A stretch of DNA of 64,000 bases, from the NCBI RefSeq assembly GCF_020404845.1, contig NZ_JAIOJZ010000003.1, forward strand, positions 204,436 to 268,435, read 5' to 3'. Positions 7,476-16,721 of the stretch are shown here, piece after piece. Made by a program: the position numbers and the translations under genes. How positions within the stretch are numbered: the first letter of the stretch is position 1; each line of letters begins with the position of its first letter. Source of the DNA: Streptomyces hyderabadensis. Lineage in GTDB: Bacteria > Actinomycetota > Actinomycetes > Streptomycetales > Streptomycetaceae. The notes beneath the pieces are model-generated. The model saw only the letters and a list, made by a program, of their open reading frames with translations, was not told where the DNA came from and did no database searches.

Positions 7476-8962
7476 TGGCACACGCTTCTGACGGGGGCGC
7501 CCTGGAGTTCAGGCTGCCCGACCTCGGTGAGGGGCTCACCGAGGCCGAGATCGTGCGCTGGCTGGTCGAGGTCGGCGACGTGGTCGCCGTGGACCAGCCG
7601 GTCGTCGAGGTCGAGACGGCCAAGGCGATGGTCGAGGTGCCCTGTCCCTACGCCGGTGTGGTCACCGCCCGCTTCGGCGAGGAGGGCACGGAGCTGCCCG
7701 TCGGGGCGCCGCTGGTGACCGTGGCGGTGGGCGAGGGCGCGGGCGACGCGGCACCGGTCGCCGAGGCACCCGCCGGGGAGCGGAAGACGGAGGGCTCCGG
7801 CAACGTCCTGGTCGGCTACGGCACCTCCGAGCCGCCCGCGCGGCGGCGCCGGGTGCGGCCCGACCGTCCGGTGGCCACCGGCGTCTCCGGGCGGGCGAAC
7901 GGCCGGGTCCCCGGCGCCGCGCCGGCCGACGGTCCGGTCCGGGCCGCGGAGCCGCCGGTGCACAGCCCGGTCCGGGCCGCGGAGCCGGTGGACGGACCGG
8001 TTCCCGTCATCTCCCCGCTGGTGCGCAGGCTGGCCCGGCAGAACGACCTGGACCTGCGCGAGCTGACCGGCTCGGGGCCGGACGGGCTGATCCTGCGGGC
8101 GGACGTGGAGTACGCGCTGCGTGCCGCCGCCGCGCACGGCGGCCGTGCGGCGGACCAGGGGGCCGTGACGAGCCGGGTGCCTGACACCGCACCCGCCGCC
8201 TCCGCCCCGGCCTCTTCCGCGACGCCCTCTTCCGCGACGTCCTCCTCCGCTTCCTCCGCCGTTTCGCGCTCCGACGGCGTCCGCGTGCCCCTCAAGGGCG
8301 TGCGCGGCGCCGTCGCCGACAAGCTCTCCCGCAGTCGGCGCGAGATCCCGGACGCGACCTGCTGGGTGGACGCCGACGCGACCGAGCTGATGCGGGCGCG
8401 CACCGCGATGAACGCCTCCGGCGGGCCCAGGATCTCCCTGGTCGCCCTGCTGGCCCGGATCTGCACGGCCGCCCTGGCCCGTTTCCCGGAGCTGAACTCG
8501 ACGGTGGACACGGAGGCCCGGGAGATCGTCCGGCTCGAACAGGTCCACCTCGGCTTCGCCGCGCAGACGGACCGGGGGCTGGTCGTGCCGGTCGTCCGGG
8601 ACGCGCACGCGCGGGACGCCGAGGGGCTCACCGCGGAGTTCGCCCGGCTGACCGAGGCGGCCCGCGCGGGGCAGCTGACACCGGGCGACCTGACCGGCGG
8701 CACCTTCACGCTGAACAACTACGGCGTGTTCGGCGTCGACGGCTCCACGCCGATCATCAACCACCCGGAGGCGGCCATGCTCGGCGTCGGCCGCATCGTC
8801 CCCAAGCCCTGGGTGCACGAGGGCGAGCTGGCGGTGCGCCAGGTGGTGCAGCTCTCGCTCACCTTCGACCACCGGGTGTGCGACGGCGGCACGGCGGGCG
8901 GCTTCCTGCGGTACGTGGCGGACTGCGTGGAACAGCCGGCGGTGCTGCTGCGGACCCTGTGA
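7475..8962 (+). CDS. bkdC: Dihydrolipoyl acyltransferase E2 (first bkd operon)
   Basis: 495 residues. An N-terminal lipoyl domain carries the lipoylated lysine in VETAKAMVEV (about residue 50). A Pro/Ala-rich linker follows, then the E1/E3-binding domain (VISPLVRRLARQNDLDL) and another Ala/Ser-rich linker. The C-terminal catalytic domain has the acyltransferase motif DHRVCDGG. It starts within TGATG at the bkdB stop. No E3 (lipoamide dehydrogenase) gene is present in either bkd operon, so E3 must come from elsewhere in the genome. Confidence 0.93.
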   Translation: MAHASDGGALEFRLPDLGEGLTEAEIVRWLVEVGDVVAVDQPVVEVETAKAMVEVPCPYAGVVTARFGEEGTELPVGAPLVTVAVGEGAGDAAPVAEAPAGERKTEGSGNVLVGYGTSEPPARRRRVRPDRPVATGVSGRANGRVPGAAPADGPVRAAEPPVHSPVRAAEPVDGPVPVISPLVRRLARQNDLDLRELTGSGPDGLILRADVEYALRAAAAHGGRAADQGAVTSRVPDTAPAASAPASSATPSSATSSSASSAVSRSDGVRVPLKGVRGAVADKLSRSRREIPDATCWVDADATELMRARTAMNASGGPRISLVALLARICTAALARFPELNSTVDTEAREIVRLEQVHLGFAAQTDRGLVVPVVRDAHARDAEGLTAEFARLTEAARAGQLTPGDLTGGTFTLNNYGVFGVDGSTPIINHPEAAMLGVGRIVPKPWVHEGELAVRQVVQLSLTFDHRVCDGGTAGGFLRYVADCVEQPAVLLRTL

Positions 8963-9012
8963 CCGGGGCGCTGACGCCCGCAAGGTGACGGTGTGTCCGC
9001 ACACCCTTCGAT

Positions 9013-9030
9013 CGCGCGGGCTCCCGCGCG
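9013..9030. terminator. Hairpin after bkdC
   Basis: CGCGCGGG (9013-9020) and CCCGCGCG (9023-9030) form a short perfect stem followed by TTCCCTG, between bkdC and the mobA-like gene. The loop is very tight, so strength is uncertain. Confidence 0.4.
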
Positions 9031-9065
9031 TTCCCTGTGATCGCCCAGGGCCCCATACTCGGGGG

Positions 9066-10082
9066 GTGACCGCGTACGAGCCCCCCGGCGACCCAGGCGC
9101 CGGCACCGAACCCGCGCCGGGCCCCGGGCCGACGGGACCCGGCGGCGCCGGGTACGACGCCGTCGTGCTCGCGGGCGGGGCCGCCCGGCGGCTCGGGGGC
9201 GTGGACAAGCCCGGTCTGCGGGTGGGCGGACGCGCGCTCCTCGACCGGGTGCTCGCCGCCTGCGCCGGAGCCGCGACCACCGTCGTCGTCGCCGAGCCCC
9301 GGCCCACGGCCCGCCCGGTGACCTGGGCGCGCGAGGACCCGCCCGGCGGTGGACCGCTCGCCGCCCTCGCCGCCGGACTGCGGCACACCGCAGCGGAGCA
9401 CGTCGTGGTGGTCTCCGCCGACCTGCCGTTCCTCGCCGGGCCGACCGTCGGGCGGCTGCTGTCGGCCCTCGCCGCGAGCGACGCCGACGGGGCGCTGCTC
9501 ACCGACGCCGACGGCCGCGACCAGCCCCTCGTCGCCGCCTACCGGGCGCCCGCGCTGCGCCGCGAGCTGGCCGCGCTCGCCCGCGACCGGGCAGCGCCGG
9601 ACGGGCGGCCGGACCTCGCCGGGCTGCCGCTGCGCCGCCTGACCGGCGCTCTGCGCCTCACTCGCGTCCCGGACGCCGTCGCCTCCTTCGACTGCGACAC
9701 CTGGGACGACCTCGCCACCGCAAGGGCACGCATCAGGGAGCATGGTCACGTGTTGGATGAATGGATTTCCGCAGCGAAGGACGAGTTGGGCATCGACCTG
9801 GACGTCGACACCAAGGTCCTGCTCGATCTCGCGCGTGACGCCGCCCACGGGGTGGCCAGGCCGGCCGCCCCGCTGACCACCTTCCTCGTCGGCTACGCGG
9901 CCGGACGGGCCCAGGGAGGCCCCGAGGCCGTCGCCGAGGCCGCCCGCAAGGCCGCGGACCTCGCCCTGCGCTGGGCCGAGGAGGCCGCCGACGCCGGGGC
10001 CGCCGACGCCGGGGCCGCCCCCGGGAGGGGCAAGCCCGACGTGGCTCCCGACGCCACCCCCGACACCCGCCCGGACGCGTGA
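9066..10082 (+). CDS. MobA-like nucleotidyltransferase fused to a DUF6457-like domain
   Basis: 338 residues from the GTG at 9066. Residues about 30-225 form an NTP-transferase domain with the MobA signature LAGGAARRLGGVDKP, the GG-rich loop PPGGGPLAALAAGL and a DLPF metal site, suggesting guanylyl transfer to molybdopterin (family inference). The C-terminal 90 residues, from LDEWISAAKDELGID, match a small actinobacterial domain also seen alone (DUF6457), ending in an Ala/Asp tail. The -10-like CATACT (9054-9059) sits 6 nt before the GTG, suggesting leaderless mRNA. It overlaps moeA by one base. Confidence 0.8.
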   Translation: MTAYEPPGDPGAGTEPAPGPGPTGPGGAGYDAVVLAGGAARRLGGVDKPGLRVGGRALLDRVLAACAGAATTVVVAEPRPTARPVTWAREDPPGGGPLAALAAGLRHTAAEHVVVVSADLPFLAGPTVGRLLSALAASDADGALLTDADGRDQPLVAAYRAPALRRELAALARDRAAPDGRPDLAGLPLRRLTGALRLTRVPDAVASFDCDTWDDLATARARIREHGHVLDEWISAAKDELGIDLDVDTKVLLDLARDAAHGVARPAAPLTTFLVGYAAGRAQGGPEAVAEAARKAADLALRWAEEAADAGAADAGAAPGRGKPDVAPDATPDTRPDA

Positions 10083-11485
10083 TGACCACCCCCGGCACGC
10101 GGGCCGACGCGGAGGCCGAGGACCTCGACGTCGAGGAGGCGCTCGCCCTCGTGAAGGAGAACCCCGGCCCCGCCCGTTCCGGTTCCGGCCATCCCGGTTC
10201 CGCCCACTCCGCCTCCTCCCGCGCCCGCGGCGGAGACGGCTCGCCCGCGCCGCACCACCCGGCGGACTCCCACCACCGCGCGACCCCCTGGCCCGAGGCC
10301 CGGACGACCGCCGAGCGCGCCGCCCGCGCCGCGGCCCGTGCCGCCCGCCGCACCCCGGTCGCGGTGCCCCTCGACGCGGCCCTGGGACTCACCCTGGCCG
10401 CGCCCCTGGCCGCCCTCACCGACCTGCCCTCCTTCGACAGTTCCGCGATGGACGGCTGGGCCCTCGCCGGTCCGGGCCCCTGGACGGTGCGCGACGAGGG
10501 CGTCCTGGCCGGACACGCGGAACCCGCGCCCCTCGGCGACGGCGAGGCCGTCCGCATCGCCACCGGCGCGCGGATCCCCCCGGAGGCCACCGCCGTGCTG
10601 CGCACCGAGCACGGCCGCACCGACGAACGCGGGCGCCTGCATCCCACCCGCGAGGTCGTCCACGGCCAGGACATCCGCCCGCGCGGTCAGGAGTGCCGCA
10701 GCGGCGACCAGTTGCTGCCCGTCGGCACCCTCGCGACCCCGGCGGTCCTCGGCCTCGCCGCCGCCGCCGGGTACGACACGCTCACCGCGGTCCCCCGCCC
10801 CCGCGTCGACGTCCTCGTCCTCGGCGACGAACTGCTCACCGAGGGCCTCCCGCACGACGGCCTCATCCGGGACGCGCTCGGCCCGATGCTGCCGCCCTGG
10901 CTGCGCGCGCTGGGCGCCGAGGTCCGCGCCGTACGCCGGATCGGCGACGACGCCAAGGCGCTGCACCGCGCCGTCACGACCTCCGACGCCGACCTGATCG
11001 TCACGACCGGCGGCACCGCCGCGGGCCCCGTCGACCACGTCCACCCGACCCTGCGCCGCATCGGCGCCGAACTCCTCGTGGACGGCGTCAAGGCACGCCC
11101 CGGCCACCCCATGCTGCTGGCCCGCCTCAAGGACGACCAGCACCTCGTCGGGCTGCCCGGCAACCCCCTCGCCGCCGTCTCCGGCCTGCTCACCCTCGCC
11201 GAGCCGCTGCTGCGCACCCTCGCCGCCCGCCCGGCGCCCGAGCCGTACACGCTGCCGCTGCGGGACGCGGTGCACGGGCACCCGTACGACACCCGGCTCG
11301 TGCCGGTCGTGCTGCGCGAGGAGGGGGCCGTGCCGCTGCACTACAACGGCCCGGCGATGCTGCGCGGCATCGCCGCCGCCGATGCGCTGGCCGTCGTGCC
11401 TCCGGGCGGTGCGCGGCCGGGACAGGAGGCAGAGCTGCTGGACCTGCCCTGGGCGACCGGCGGAATCGGGGTGTGTTTCACGTGA
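10082..11485 (+). CDS. moeA: Molybdopterin molybdenumtransferase MoeA
   Basis: 467 residues. Inserts molybdate into adenylylated molybdopterin. After a disordered N-terminal tail of about 60 residues come the MoeA N-terminal/linker segment with SAMDGWALAG, the MoCF-binding domain with TTGGTAAGPVDHVHP, the PGHPMLLARL and GLPGNPLAAV segments, and the C-terminal domain. The ATG at 10082 overlaps the previous stop (TGATG); a GTG one codon earlier is possible. The last codons and the stop lie inside a parS site, and the next gene starts within it. Confidence 0.9.
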   Translation: MTTPGTRADAEAEDLDVEEALALVKENPGPARSGSGHPGSAHSASSRARGGDGSPAPHHPADSHHRATPWPEARTTAERAARAAARAARRTPVAVPLDAALGLTLAAPLAALTDLPSFDSSAMDGWALAGPGPWTVRDEGVLAGHAEPAPLGDGEAVRIATGARIPPEATAVLRTEHGRTDERGRLHPTREVVHGQDIRPRGQECRSGDQLLPVGTLATPAVLGLAAAAGYDTLTAVPRPRVDVLVLGDELLTEGLPHDGLIRDALGPMLPPWLRALGAEVRAVRRIGDDAKALHRAVTTSDADLIVTTGGTAAGPVDHVHPTLRRIGAELLVDGVKARPGHPMLLARLKDDQHLVGLPGNPLAAVSGLLTLAEPLLRTLAARPAPEPYTLPLRDAVHGHPYDTRLVPVVLREEGAVPLHYNGPAMLRGIAAADALAVVPPGGARPGQEAELLDLPWATGGIGVCFT

Positions 11486-11488
11486 AAC
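11475..11488. promoter_or_regulatory. parS, ParB-binding centromere site
   Basis: GTTTCACGTGAAAC, a perfect 14-bp palindrome identical to the Streptomyces/Bacillus parS consensus. ParB nucleates here to organise and segregate origin-proximal DNA. It spans the moeA stop (TGA 11483-11485) and the GTG start (11482) of the channel gene, so it encodes the last MoeA residues and the first channel residues. Confidence 0.93.
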
Positions 11489-12579
11489 TTCCGGGCCAGG
11501 ACGCGATCGCGCGGCAGGCGGACGAGCACTTCGTGACCCACAAGGTGAAACTCCCCAGGAAACTGGTGGAGCACCCGTTCCGCCAGGTCGCCAAGCGGTT
11601 GTCCATCGCCCTGGTGGTCCTCGTGGTGACGGCCGTCATCGTGTACGCGGACCACGACGGCTACACCGACAACTCCGACGGCTCCGTCGACCTCCTCGAC
11701 TCCTTCTACTACGCCACCGTCACCCTCTCCACCACCGGATACGGCGACATCACGCCCGTCAGCGACGCCGCCCGGCTGACCAACATCTTCGTCATCACGC
11801 CGCTGCGCGTGCTCTTCCTGATCATCCTGGTCGGCACCACGCTGGAAGCCCTCACCGAGCGCACTCGGGAGGAGTGGCGCCTGAACCGCTGGAGGTCCGC
11901 CTTGCGCGATCACACCGTCGTCGTCGGCTTCGGAACCAAGGGGCGGTCGGCGATCCAGACCGTCTGCGCGACCGGGCTGCGCAAGGACCAGGTGGTGGTG
12001 GTCGACCCCAGCGGAAAGGCCATCGAGGCCGCGACGGCCCACGGTTACGCGGGCGTGGTCGGCGACGCCACCCGCAGCGACGTGCTCAACCGGGCCGAGG
12101 CCTACCGGGCGAAGCAGATCATCATCGCCACCCAGCGCGACGACACGGCCGTGCTGGTCACCCTGACCGCCCGGCAGCTCAACCGCGGGGCGAAGATCGT
12201 GGTCGCGGTCCGCGAGGAGGAGAACGCGCCGCTGCTGAAGCAGTCCGGCGCCGACGCCGTGATCACCAGCGCCAGCGCCGCCGGCCGGTTGCTCGGGCTC
12301 TCCGTGCTCAGCCCCGCCGCCGGCATGGTCATGGAGGACCTGATCAGTCAGGGCAGCGGACTCGACCTCATCGAACGGCCCGTCATAAAGTCCGAGGTGG
12401 GCAAGAACCCACGAGAGATGGACGACCTGGTGGTGAGCGTGCTGCGCGGGCACCGGGTCCTGGGCTACGACGACCCGGCCGTCGGCGGGCTGGAGCTGAC
12501 CGACCGCCTGATCACGATCGTACGGGCGACGCCGGCCACCCATGTGACCCCCGACGCCCGCCCGCTCCCCCGCGACTGA
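11482..12579 (+). CDS. Potassium channel with RCK (TrkA-N) domain
   Basis: 365 residues. Two membrane helices (about 39-55 and 102-123) flank a pore loop with the selectivity filter TTGYGD (about 83-88). A cytoplasmic RCK/TrkA-N Rossmann domain begins at DHTVVVGFGTKG (about 143), with the acidic VVDPSG and GDATR segments, and a TrkA-C-like tail follows. This is the Kch/MthK-type layout. The GTG start is within parS and overlaps the moeA stop by 4 bp; no Shine-Dalgarno is obvious, so translational coupling to moeA is likely. Confidence 0.9.
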   Translation: MKLPGQDAIARQADEHFVTHKVKLPRKLVEHPFRQVAKRLSIALVVLVVTAVIVYADHDGYTDNSDGSVDLLDSFYYATVTLSTTGYGDITPVSDAARLTNIFVITPLRVLFLIILVGTTLEALTERTREEWRLNRWRSALRDHTVVVGFGTKGRSAIQTVCATGLRKDQVVVVDPSGKAIEAATAHGYAGVVGDATRSDVLNRAEAYRAKQIIIATQRDDTAVLVTLTARQLNRGAKIVVAVREEENAPLLKQSGADAVITSASAAGRLLGLSVLSPAAGMVMEDLISQGSGLDLIERPVIKSEVGKNPREMDDLVVSVLRGHRVLGYDDPAVGGLELTDRLITIVRATPATHVTPDARPLPRD

Positions 12580-12612
12580 GCCCGCCACGGCCGAGTCCCC
12601 CGCGACTGAGCC
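12566..12612. repeat. 17-bp direct repeat at the channel gene stop codon
   Basis: TCCCCCGCGACTGAGCC occurs at 12566-12582 (spanning the channel gene's stop codon) and again at 12596-12612, 30 bp later. It looks like a small tandem duplication of the gene's 3' end. Confidence 0.6.
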
Positions 12613-12627
12613 GCTTTTCCCGCCCTG

Positions 12628-13476
12628 CTACTTGCGGTTGTAGAGCCGCATCGTGACCGGGCCGAACACCAGCAGGAACAGGCCCGCCCAGCCCAGCGTC
12701 CAGGCGATCTCGACGCCCGGCCAGTCGCCCGCCATCAGTCCGCGCACCGCGGACGCCACGTGGGTGATCGGGCTGTTGTTGACGAAGGCCTGCAGCCAGC
12801 CCGGCATGGTCTTCGGGTCGACGAAGACGTTGGACAGGAAGGTGAGCGGGAAGATCACCATCATGCTGACGCTCATCACCGACTTCTCGGTACGCAGCAT
12901 CAGCCCGAACATCGTCCAGATCCACGAGAAGGCGAACGAGAAGAGCAGCAGCAGCGCGATCCCGGCGACCACACCGACGAACCCGCCGTCGGGCCGGTAG
13001 CCGAGCAGCAGGCCGACGGCGAGCATGACGACCGACGCGATCGTGTAGCGCAGCGCGTCGCCCAGGAGATAGCCGACCATCGCCGAGGGCCGCCAGATCG
13101 GCAGCGAGCGGATGCGGTCGAAGACGCCCTTCTCGATGTCGATGTTCACCGAGACCCCGGTGTACATCGTGATCATCACGACCGACATCACGAGGATGCC
13201 CGGCAGCACGAACTGGATGTAGTCACCGGGCGAACCCGCCAGCGCACCGCCGAAGAGGTACGTGAACATCAGCAGGTTCATGATCGGGAAGGCGGTGACG
13301 TCGAAGAGCTGCTCCGGCACGTGCTTGATCTTGAGGATCGCGCGCCAGCCGAAGGTCAGGGACGTGGACCAGGCGCTGGGCCGCGGCGGCCGCTCCCGGG
13401 TGACCAGCAGGGCCGCCAGTGACTCGGTGCTGACCGGGGAGAGATCCTTGTTCTCCGTGCTCGTGGCCGTGCTCAT
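12628..13476 (-). CDS. ABC-2 type drug exporter permease (DrrB-like)
   Basis: 282 residues, six predicted membrane helices (for example [36 protein letters not shown] and [19 protein letters not shown]). It contains the ABC-2 segment [20 protein letters not shown] typical of daunorubicin-resistance permeases. It overlaps the ATPase gene by 4 bp and forms one operon with it. Likely exports a hydrophobic compound; the substrate is unknown. Confidence 0.88.
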   Translation of the reverse strand: MSTATSTENKDLSPVSTESLAALLVTRERPPRPSAWSTSLTFGWRAILKIKHVPEQLFDVTAFPIMNLLMFTYLFGGALAGSPGDYIQFVLPGILVMSVVMITMYTGVSVNIDIEKGVFDRIRSLPIWRPSAMVGYLLGDALRYTIASVVMLAVGLLLGYRPDGGFVGVVAGIALLLLFSFAFSWIWTMFGLMLRTEKSVMSVSMMVIFPLTFLSNVFVDPKTMPGWLQAFVNNSPITHVASAVRGLMAGDWPGVEIAWTLGWAGLFLLVFGPVTMRLYNRK

Positions 13477-14495
13477 GCCGCCACCTCGCCCTTCGTGTCG
13501 GTGCCGGAGTCGCCGTCGGTGCTCTGGCCGGTGTCGTGCCCGGTCAGCGCCAGGAAGACCTCGTCGAGGCTGGGCTGTCCCAGGGAGAAGCTGTCGACGG
13601 TGATGCCGGCCCGGGCCAGCTCACCGAGCGCCTTGGCGGCCTGGTCGGCCGCGGTGTCACTGGCCGCCGCCCCGAGGCGCGCGGTCAGCGCCACCGGGTC
13701 GGGCTCCCGCTGCACCTCGGCCACCAGCAGGTTCCGCAGGACCCGCTCGGCCTCGGGCCGCTCCTCGGCGTCCCGCAGCCGCAGATGGACCGAGCCGGCG
13801 CCGACGGAGGCCTTCAGCTCGCCCTTGGTGCCCTCGGCGATTACCCGCCCCTTGTCGATGACGGCGATCCGGGACGCGAGCTGGTCGGCCTCGTCCAGGT
13901 ACTGCGTGGTCAGCAGCACCGTCGTGCCCTGGGCGACGACCGCGCGCACGATGTCCCACACCTGGTTGCGGCTGCGCGGGTCGAGGCCGGTGGTGGGCTC
14001 GTCGAGGAAGAGCAGGTCGGGGGTGTTGAGGATGGAGGCGGCGATGTCGATGCGCCGCCGCATGCCGCCCGAGTAGTGCTTGACCTGCTTGCCCGCGGCG
14101 TCCGTCAGCCCGAAGGCCGCCAGCAGCTGGTCGCCGCGCTCCCGCGCGGCCGCCTTGCCGTGCCCGAGGAGCCGGCCCAGCAGCACCAGGTTCTCGGTGC
14201 CGGTGAGGTCCTCGTCCACGGACGCGTACTGCCCGGTCAGGCTCACCCGGCCGCGCACCTCGTCCGCCTCGTGCACCACGTCGTGACCGAAGACACGGGC
14301 GTGGCCGTCGTCCGGCCGCAGGAGGGTTGCGAGCATCTTCACCGTGGTGGTCTTGCCGGCGCCGTTCGGGCCGAGAACGCCGTAGACCGTGCCGGCGGGC
14401 ACCGCGAGGTCCACCCCGTCCACGGCCCGGGTCTCACCGAACGTCTTCACCAGCCCCGAGGTCTCGATGGCGAGTCCGGAGGTGTGCGTGCTCAT
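13473..14495 (-). CDS. ABC exporter ATP-binding protein (DrrA-like)
   Basis: 340 residues from the ATG at 14495. Walker [11 protein letters not shown] (about residue 40), Q-loop in [17 protein letters not shown] signature YSGGMRRR, Walker [13 protein letters not shown] and H-loop region [11 protein letters not shown] are all present. The C-terminal extension ending [13 protein letters not shown] is characteristic of DrrA-type ATPases. First gene of the two-gene exporter operon, divergent from the quinone oxidoreductase. Upstream frame extensions are antisense to that gene and not coding. Confidence 0.92.
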   Translation of the reverse strand: MSTHTSGLAIETSGLVKTFGETRAVDGVDLAVPAGTVYGVLGPNGAGKTTTVKMLATLLRPDDGHARVFGHDVVHEADEVRGRVSLTGQYASVDEDLTGTENLVLLGRLLGHGKAAARERGDQLLAAFGLTDAAGKQVKHYSGGMRRRIDIAASILNTPDLLFLDEPTTGLDPRSRNQVWDIVRAVVAQGTTVLLTTQYLDEADQLASRIAVIDKGRVIAEGTKGELKASVGAGSVHLRLRDAEERPEAERVLRNLLVAEVQREPDPVALTARLGAAASDTAADQAAKALGELARAGITVDSFSLGQPSLDEVFLALTGHDTGQSTDGDSGTDTKGEVAA

Positions 14496-14636
14496 GCTGG
14501 GGGTCCTTCCGCGTCTTGGCCTACGCGTTCTTGGGCTACGCATGGGAAGACCTTTACCGTCGCGCAAACTCATCGCCGACGCACGGGGATTTTCCAGCGG
14601 GCGAGGACCGGGGGCCACAGGAGTAGCGTCGCCCCC

Positions 14637-15617
14637 ATGCATGCGATCACGATTCCCGAACCCGGAGGCCCCGAGGCGCTGGTCTGGACCGAGGTCCCCG
14701 ACCCGCAGCCCGGCGAGGGCGAGGTCCTGGTCGAGGTGGCGGCCAGCGCCGTCAACCGCGCCGACATCATGCAGCGCCAGGGCTTCTACGACCCCCCGCC
14801 CGGGGCCTCCCCCTACCCGGGCCTGGAGTGCTCCGGACGTGTGGCCGCCCTCGGCTCCGGCGTCTCCGGCTGGGCCGTCGGCGACGAGGTGTGCGCGCTG
14901 CTCGCGGGCGGCGGCTACGCCGAGAAGGTCGTCGTCCCGGCCGGACAGCTGCTGCCGGTGCCGCAGGGTGTCGGCCTGACGTCGGCGGCGGCACTGCCCG
15001 AGGTGGTGTGCACCGTCTGGTCGAACGTCTTCATGGTCGCCCATCTGCGCCCCGGCGAGACGCTGCTGGTGCACGGCGGCTCCAGCGGCATCGGCACCAT
15101 GGCGATCCAGCTCGCCAAGGCAGTCGGCGCGAAGGTCGCGGTGACGGCGGGCAGCAAGGAGAAGCTGGAGCGCTGCGCCGAGCTGGGCGCGGACGTCCTG
15201 ATCAACTACCGGGAGCAGGACTTCGTCGCCGAGGTGAAGGACGCCACGGGCGGAGCGGGCGCGGACGTCATCCTCGACAACATGGGCGCGAAGTACCTGG
15301 ACCGCAACGTCCAGGCCCTCGCCGTGAACGGCCGGCTCGCGATCATCGGCATGCAGGGCGGCCGCAAGGGCGAGCTGAACATCGGCACGCTCCTCGCCAA
15401 GCGCGCCGCCGTCAGCGCCACCTCGCTGCGGGCCCGGCCCCTGGAGGAGAAGGCGGCCATCGTGGCGGCCGTGCGGGAGCACGTCTGGCCGCTGTTCACC
15501 GGGGGACACGTCCGTCCGGTCGTCGACCGCGAGATGCCGATGAGCGAGGCCGCCGAGGGCCACCGGGTGGTGGAGGAGAGCGGGCACATCGGCAAGGTGC
15601 TGCTGGTCGCCCCGTAG
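14637..15617 (+). CDS. NAD(P)H:quinone oxidoreductase, zinc-free MDR family
   Basis: 326 residues of the quinone oxidoreductase (PIG3-like) branch of medium-chain dehydrogenases. The N-terminal GroES-like fold has the [19 protein letters not shown] segment. The NADP-binding motif [17 protein letters not shown] lies near residue 145, and no catalytic zinc ligands are seen. The family reduces quinones or reactive enones. TAGCGT (14624-14629) lies 7 nt before the ATG with no Shine-Dalgarno, so the mRNA is probably leaderless. It is convergent with the surface-protein gene. Confidence 0.88.
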   Translation: MHAITIPEPGGPEALVWTEVPDPQPGEGEVLVEVAASAVNRADIMQRQGFYDPPPGASPYPGLECSGRVAALGSGVSGWAVGDEVCALLAGGGYAEKVVVPAGQLLPVPQGVGLTSAAALPEVVCTVWSNVFMVAHLRPGETLLVHGGSSGIGTMAIQLAKAVGAKVAVTAGSKEKLERCAELGADVLINYREQDFVAEVKDATGGAGADVILDNMGAKYLDRNVQALAVNGRLAIIGMQGGRKGELNIGTLLAKRAAVSATSLRARPLEEKAAIVAAVREHVWPLFTGGHVRPVVDREMPMSEAAEGHRVVEESGHIGKVLLVAP

Positions 15618-15668
15618 CCGGCGCACGGTCGGCGCGGGCCCGGGCGCGGGCGCGGGGGCGGTTGGGTG

Positions 15669-16562
15669 TTACCCCCGGCGCAGGCGCAGCCCCACGAGGC
15701 CCAGGGCCAGGCCGAGGCCGATGAGCACCAGCCCGCTGCCCAGCGGGAGGACCCGCAGTACGGGCTCGGCGGCCGCCCGGGTGGGCGTGCCGCTCTGCGC
15801 CGGGGACCGGGACGGGGCGGGGGCCGAGGGCACCCCGGCGGCCTCGGTGGCCCCGGGCGGCAGGACGGTGCCCGGGTCCTCGGAGAAGACGCCGTCCCCG
15901 TCGCCGTCGTCCCGGTACCGGCCGCCGTTCCCGTTCCCGTCCCTGCCGTCCCGCTCCGCGTCACGTTCCTCGGCGCGGCCGGGCCGCTGCCTGCCCTCGC
16001 CCGGGACGGTCCCGTCCCGGGAGGACCCGGGGTCGGCCGTGGTGCCGGACACCGACGGCGAAGCGGGGGAGGGCGAGGCGGAGGCCCCGGGCGACCGGCG
16101 CCCCGCGCCGTCGGAGGGGCCGGAGTTCTCGGCGTCCTCGGCGTCTTCGGACGGCCGGGAGGCGGGTCCGGTGTCCGGTCGCTCCGTGCGGTCCCGGCCT
16201 TCGGGGCGCCGGGGACGTTCGTGCCCGCCCCGCCCGTCGGGCGTGCCGGAGCCGTCCGGCACGGCGTCCGCCCCCGGCCCGGAGGGCCCCGGCGGCGACA
16301 CCGCCGAGACGGCGCCGGGCGCGCCCTTCCCCGCGTGCGGTGCCGCGGGTGCCGCGCCGGGTGCCGGCTGGATCGTGAAGGACGCCGTCTTCCCTGCGAG
16401 AGCCGCCGCAGGCGTCGTGACGGGCGTGCTCGCCGCCGTGAACCGTGCCGTCGGTGACACGGCGCCGTGGGCCGGGGCCGCCCCGTACGGTGTGATCACC
16501 GCGCCGGCCGCCAGGGCACCCGCCAGCCCCGTCGCCCGCAGGGTGCGCAGCCATGGAGTCAC
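15669..16562 (-). CDS. Secreted, C-terminally membrane-anchored low-complexity protein
   Basis: 297 residues from the GTG at 16562, with GGGAGGGG 8 nt upstream. An N-terminal signal peptide (LRATGLAGALAAGAVITPYGAAPAHG) leads into a Pro/Gly/Ser/Asp/Arg-rich region of about 210 residues without a recognisable fold. A DDGDGDGV stretch around residue 205 could bind calcium. A single C-terminal membrane helix (GSGLVLIGLGLALGLVGL) ends in RLRRG. The context VLPLGSG resembles but does not match LPXTG, so sortase anchoring is doubtful. Probably a cell-surface stalk; no function is assigned. Confidence 0.65.
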   Translation of the reverse strand: MTPWLRTLRATGLAGALAAGAVITPYGAAPAHGAVSPTARFTAASTPVTTPAAALAGKTASFTIQPAPGAAPAAPHAGKGAPGAVSAVSPPGPSGPGADAVPDGSGTPDGRGGHERPRRPEGRDRTERPDTGPASRPSEDAEDAENSGPSDGAGRRSPGASASPSPASPSVSGTTADPGSSRDGTVPGEGRQRPGRAEERDAERDGRDGNGNGGRYRDDGDGDGVFSEDPGTVLPPGATEAAGVPSAPAPSRSPAQSGTPTRAAAEPVLRVLPLGSGLVLIGLGLALGLVGLRLRRG

Positions 16563-16721
16563 GTTCGTGACCCCCTCCCGGTGGTGAGCGGTCGTGGAAA
16601 TCGACGGAACAAGCCTCACACCGGTCGTCGACCCCGGCATTCCGGGCGCCGCCGAACGCGTCGCGGCGGTTTGCCCGGGGCACCACCCGGCCGGGGTCCC
16701 CGGGTGCGCGACAATGGCGGC

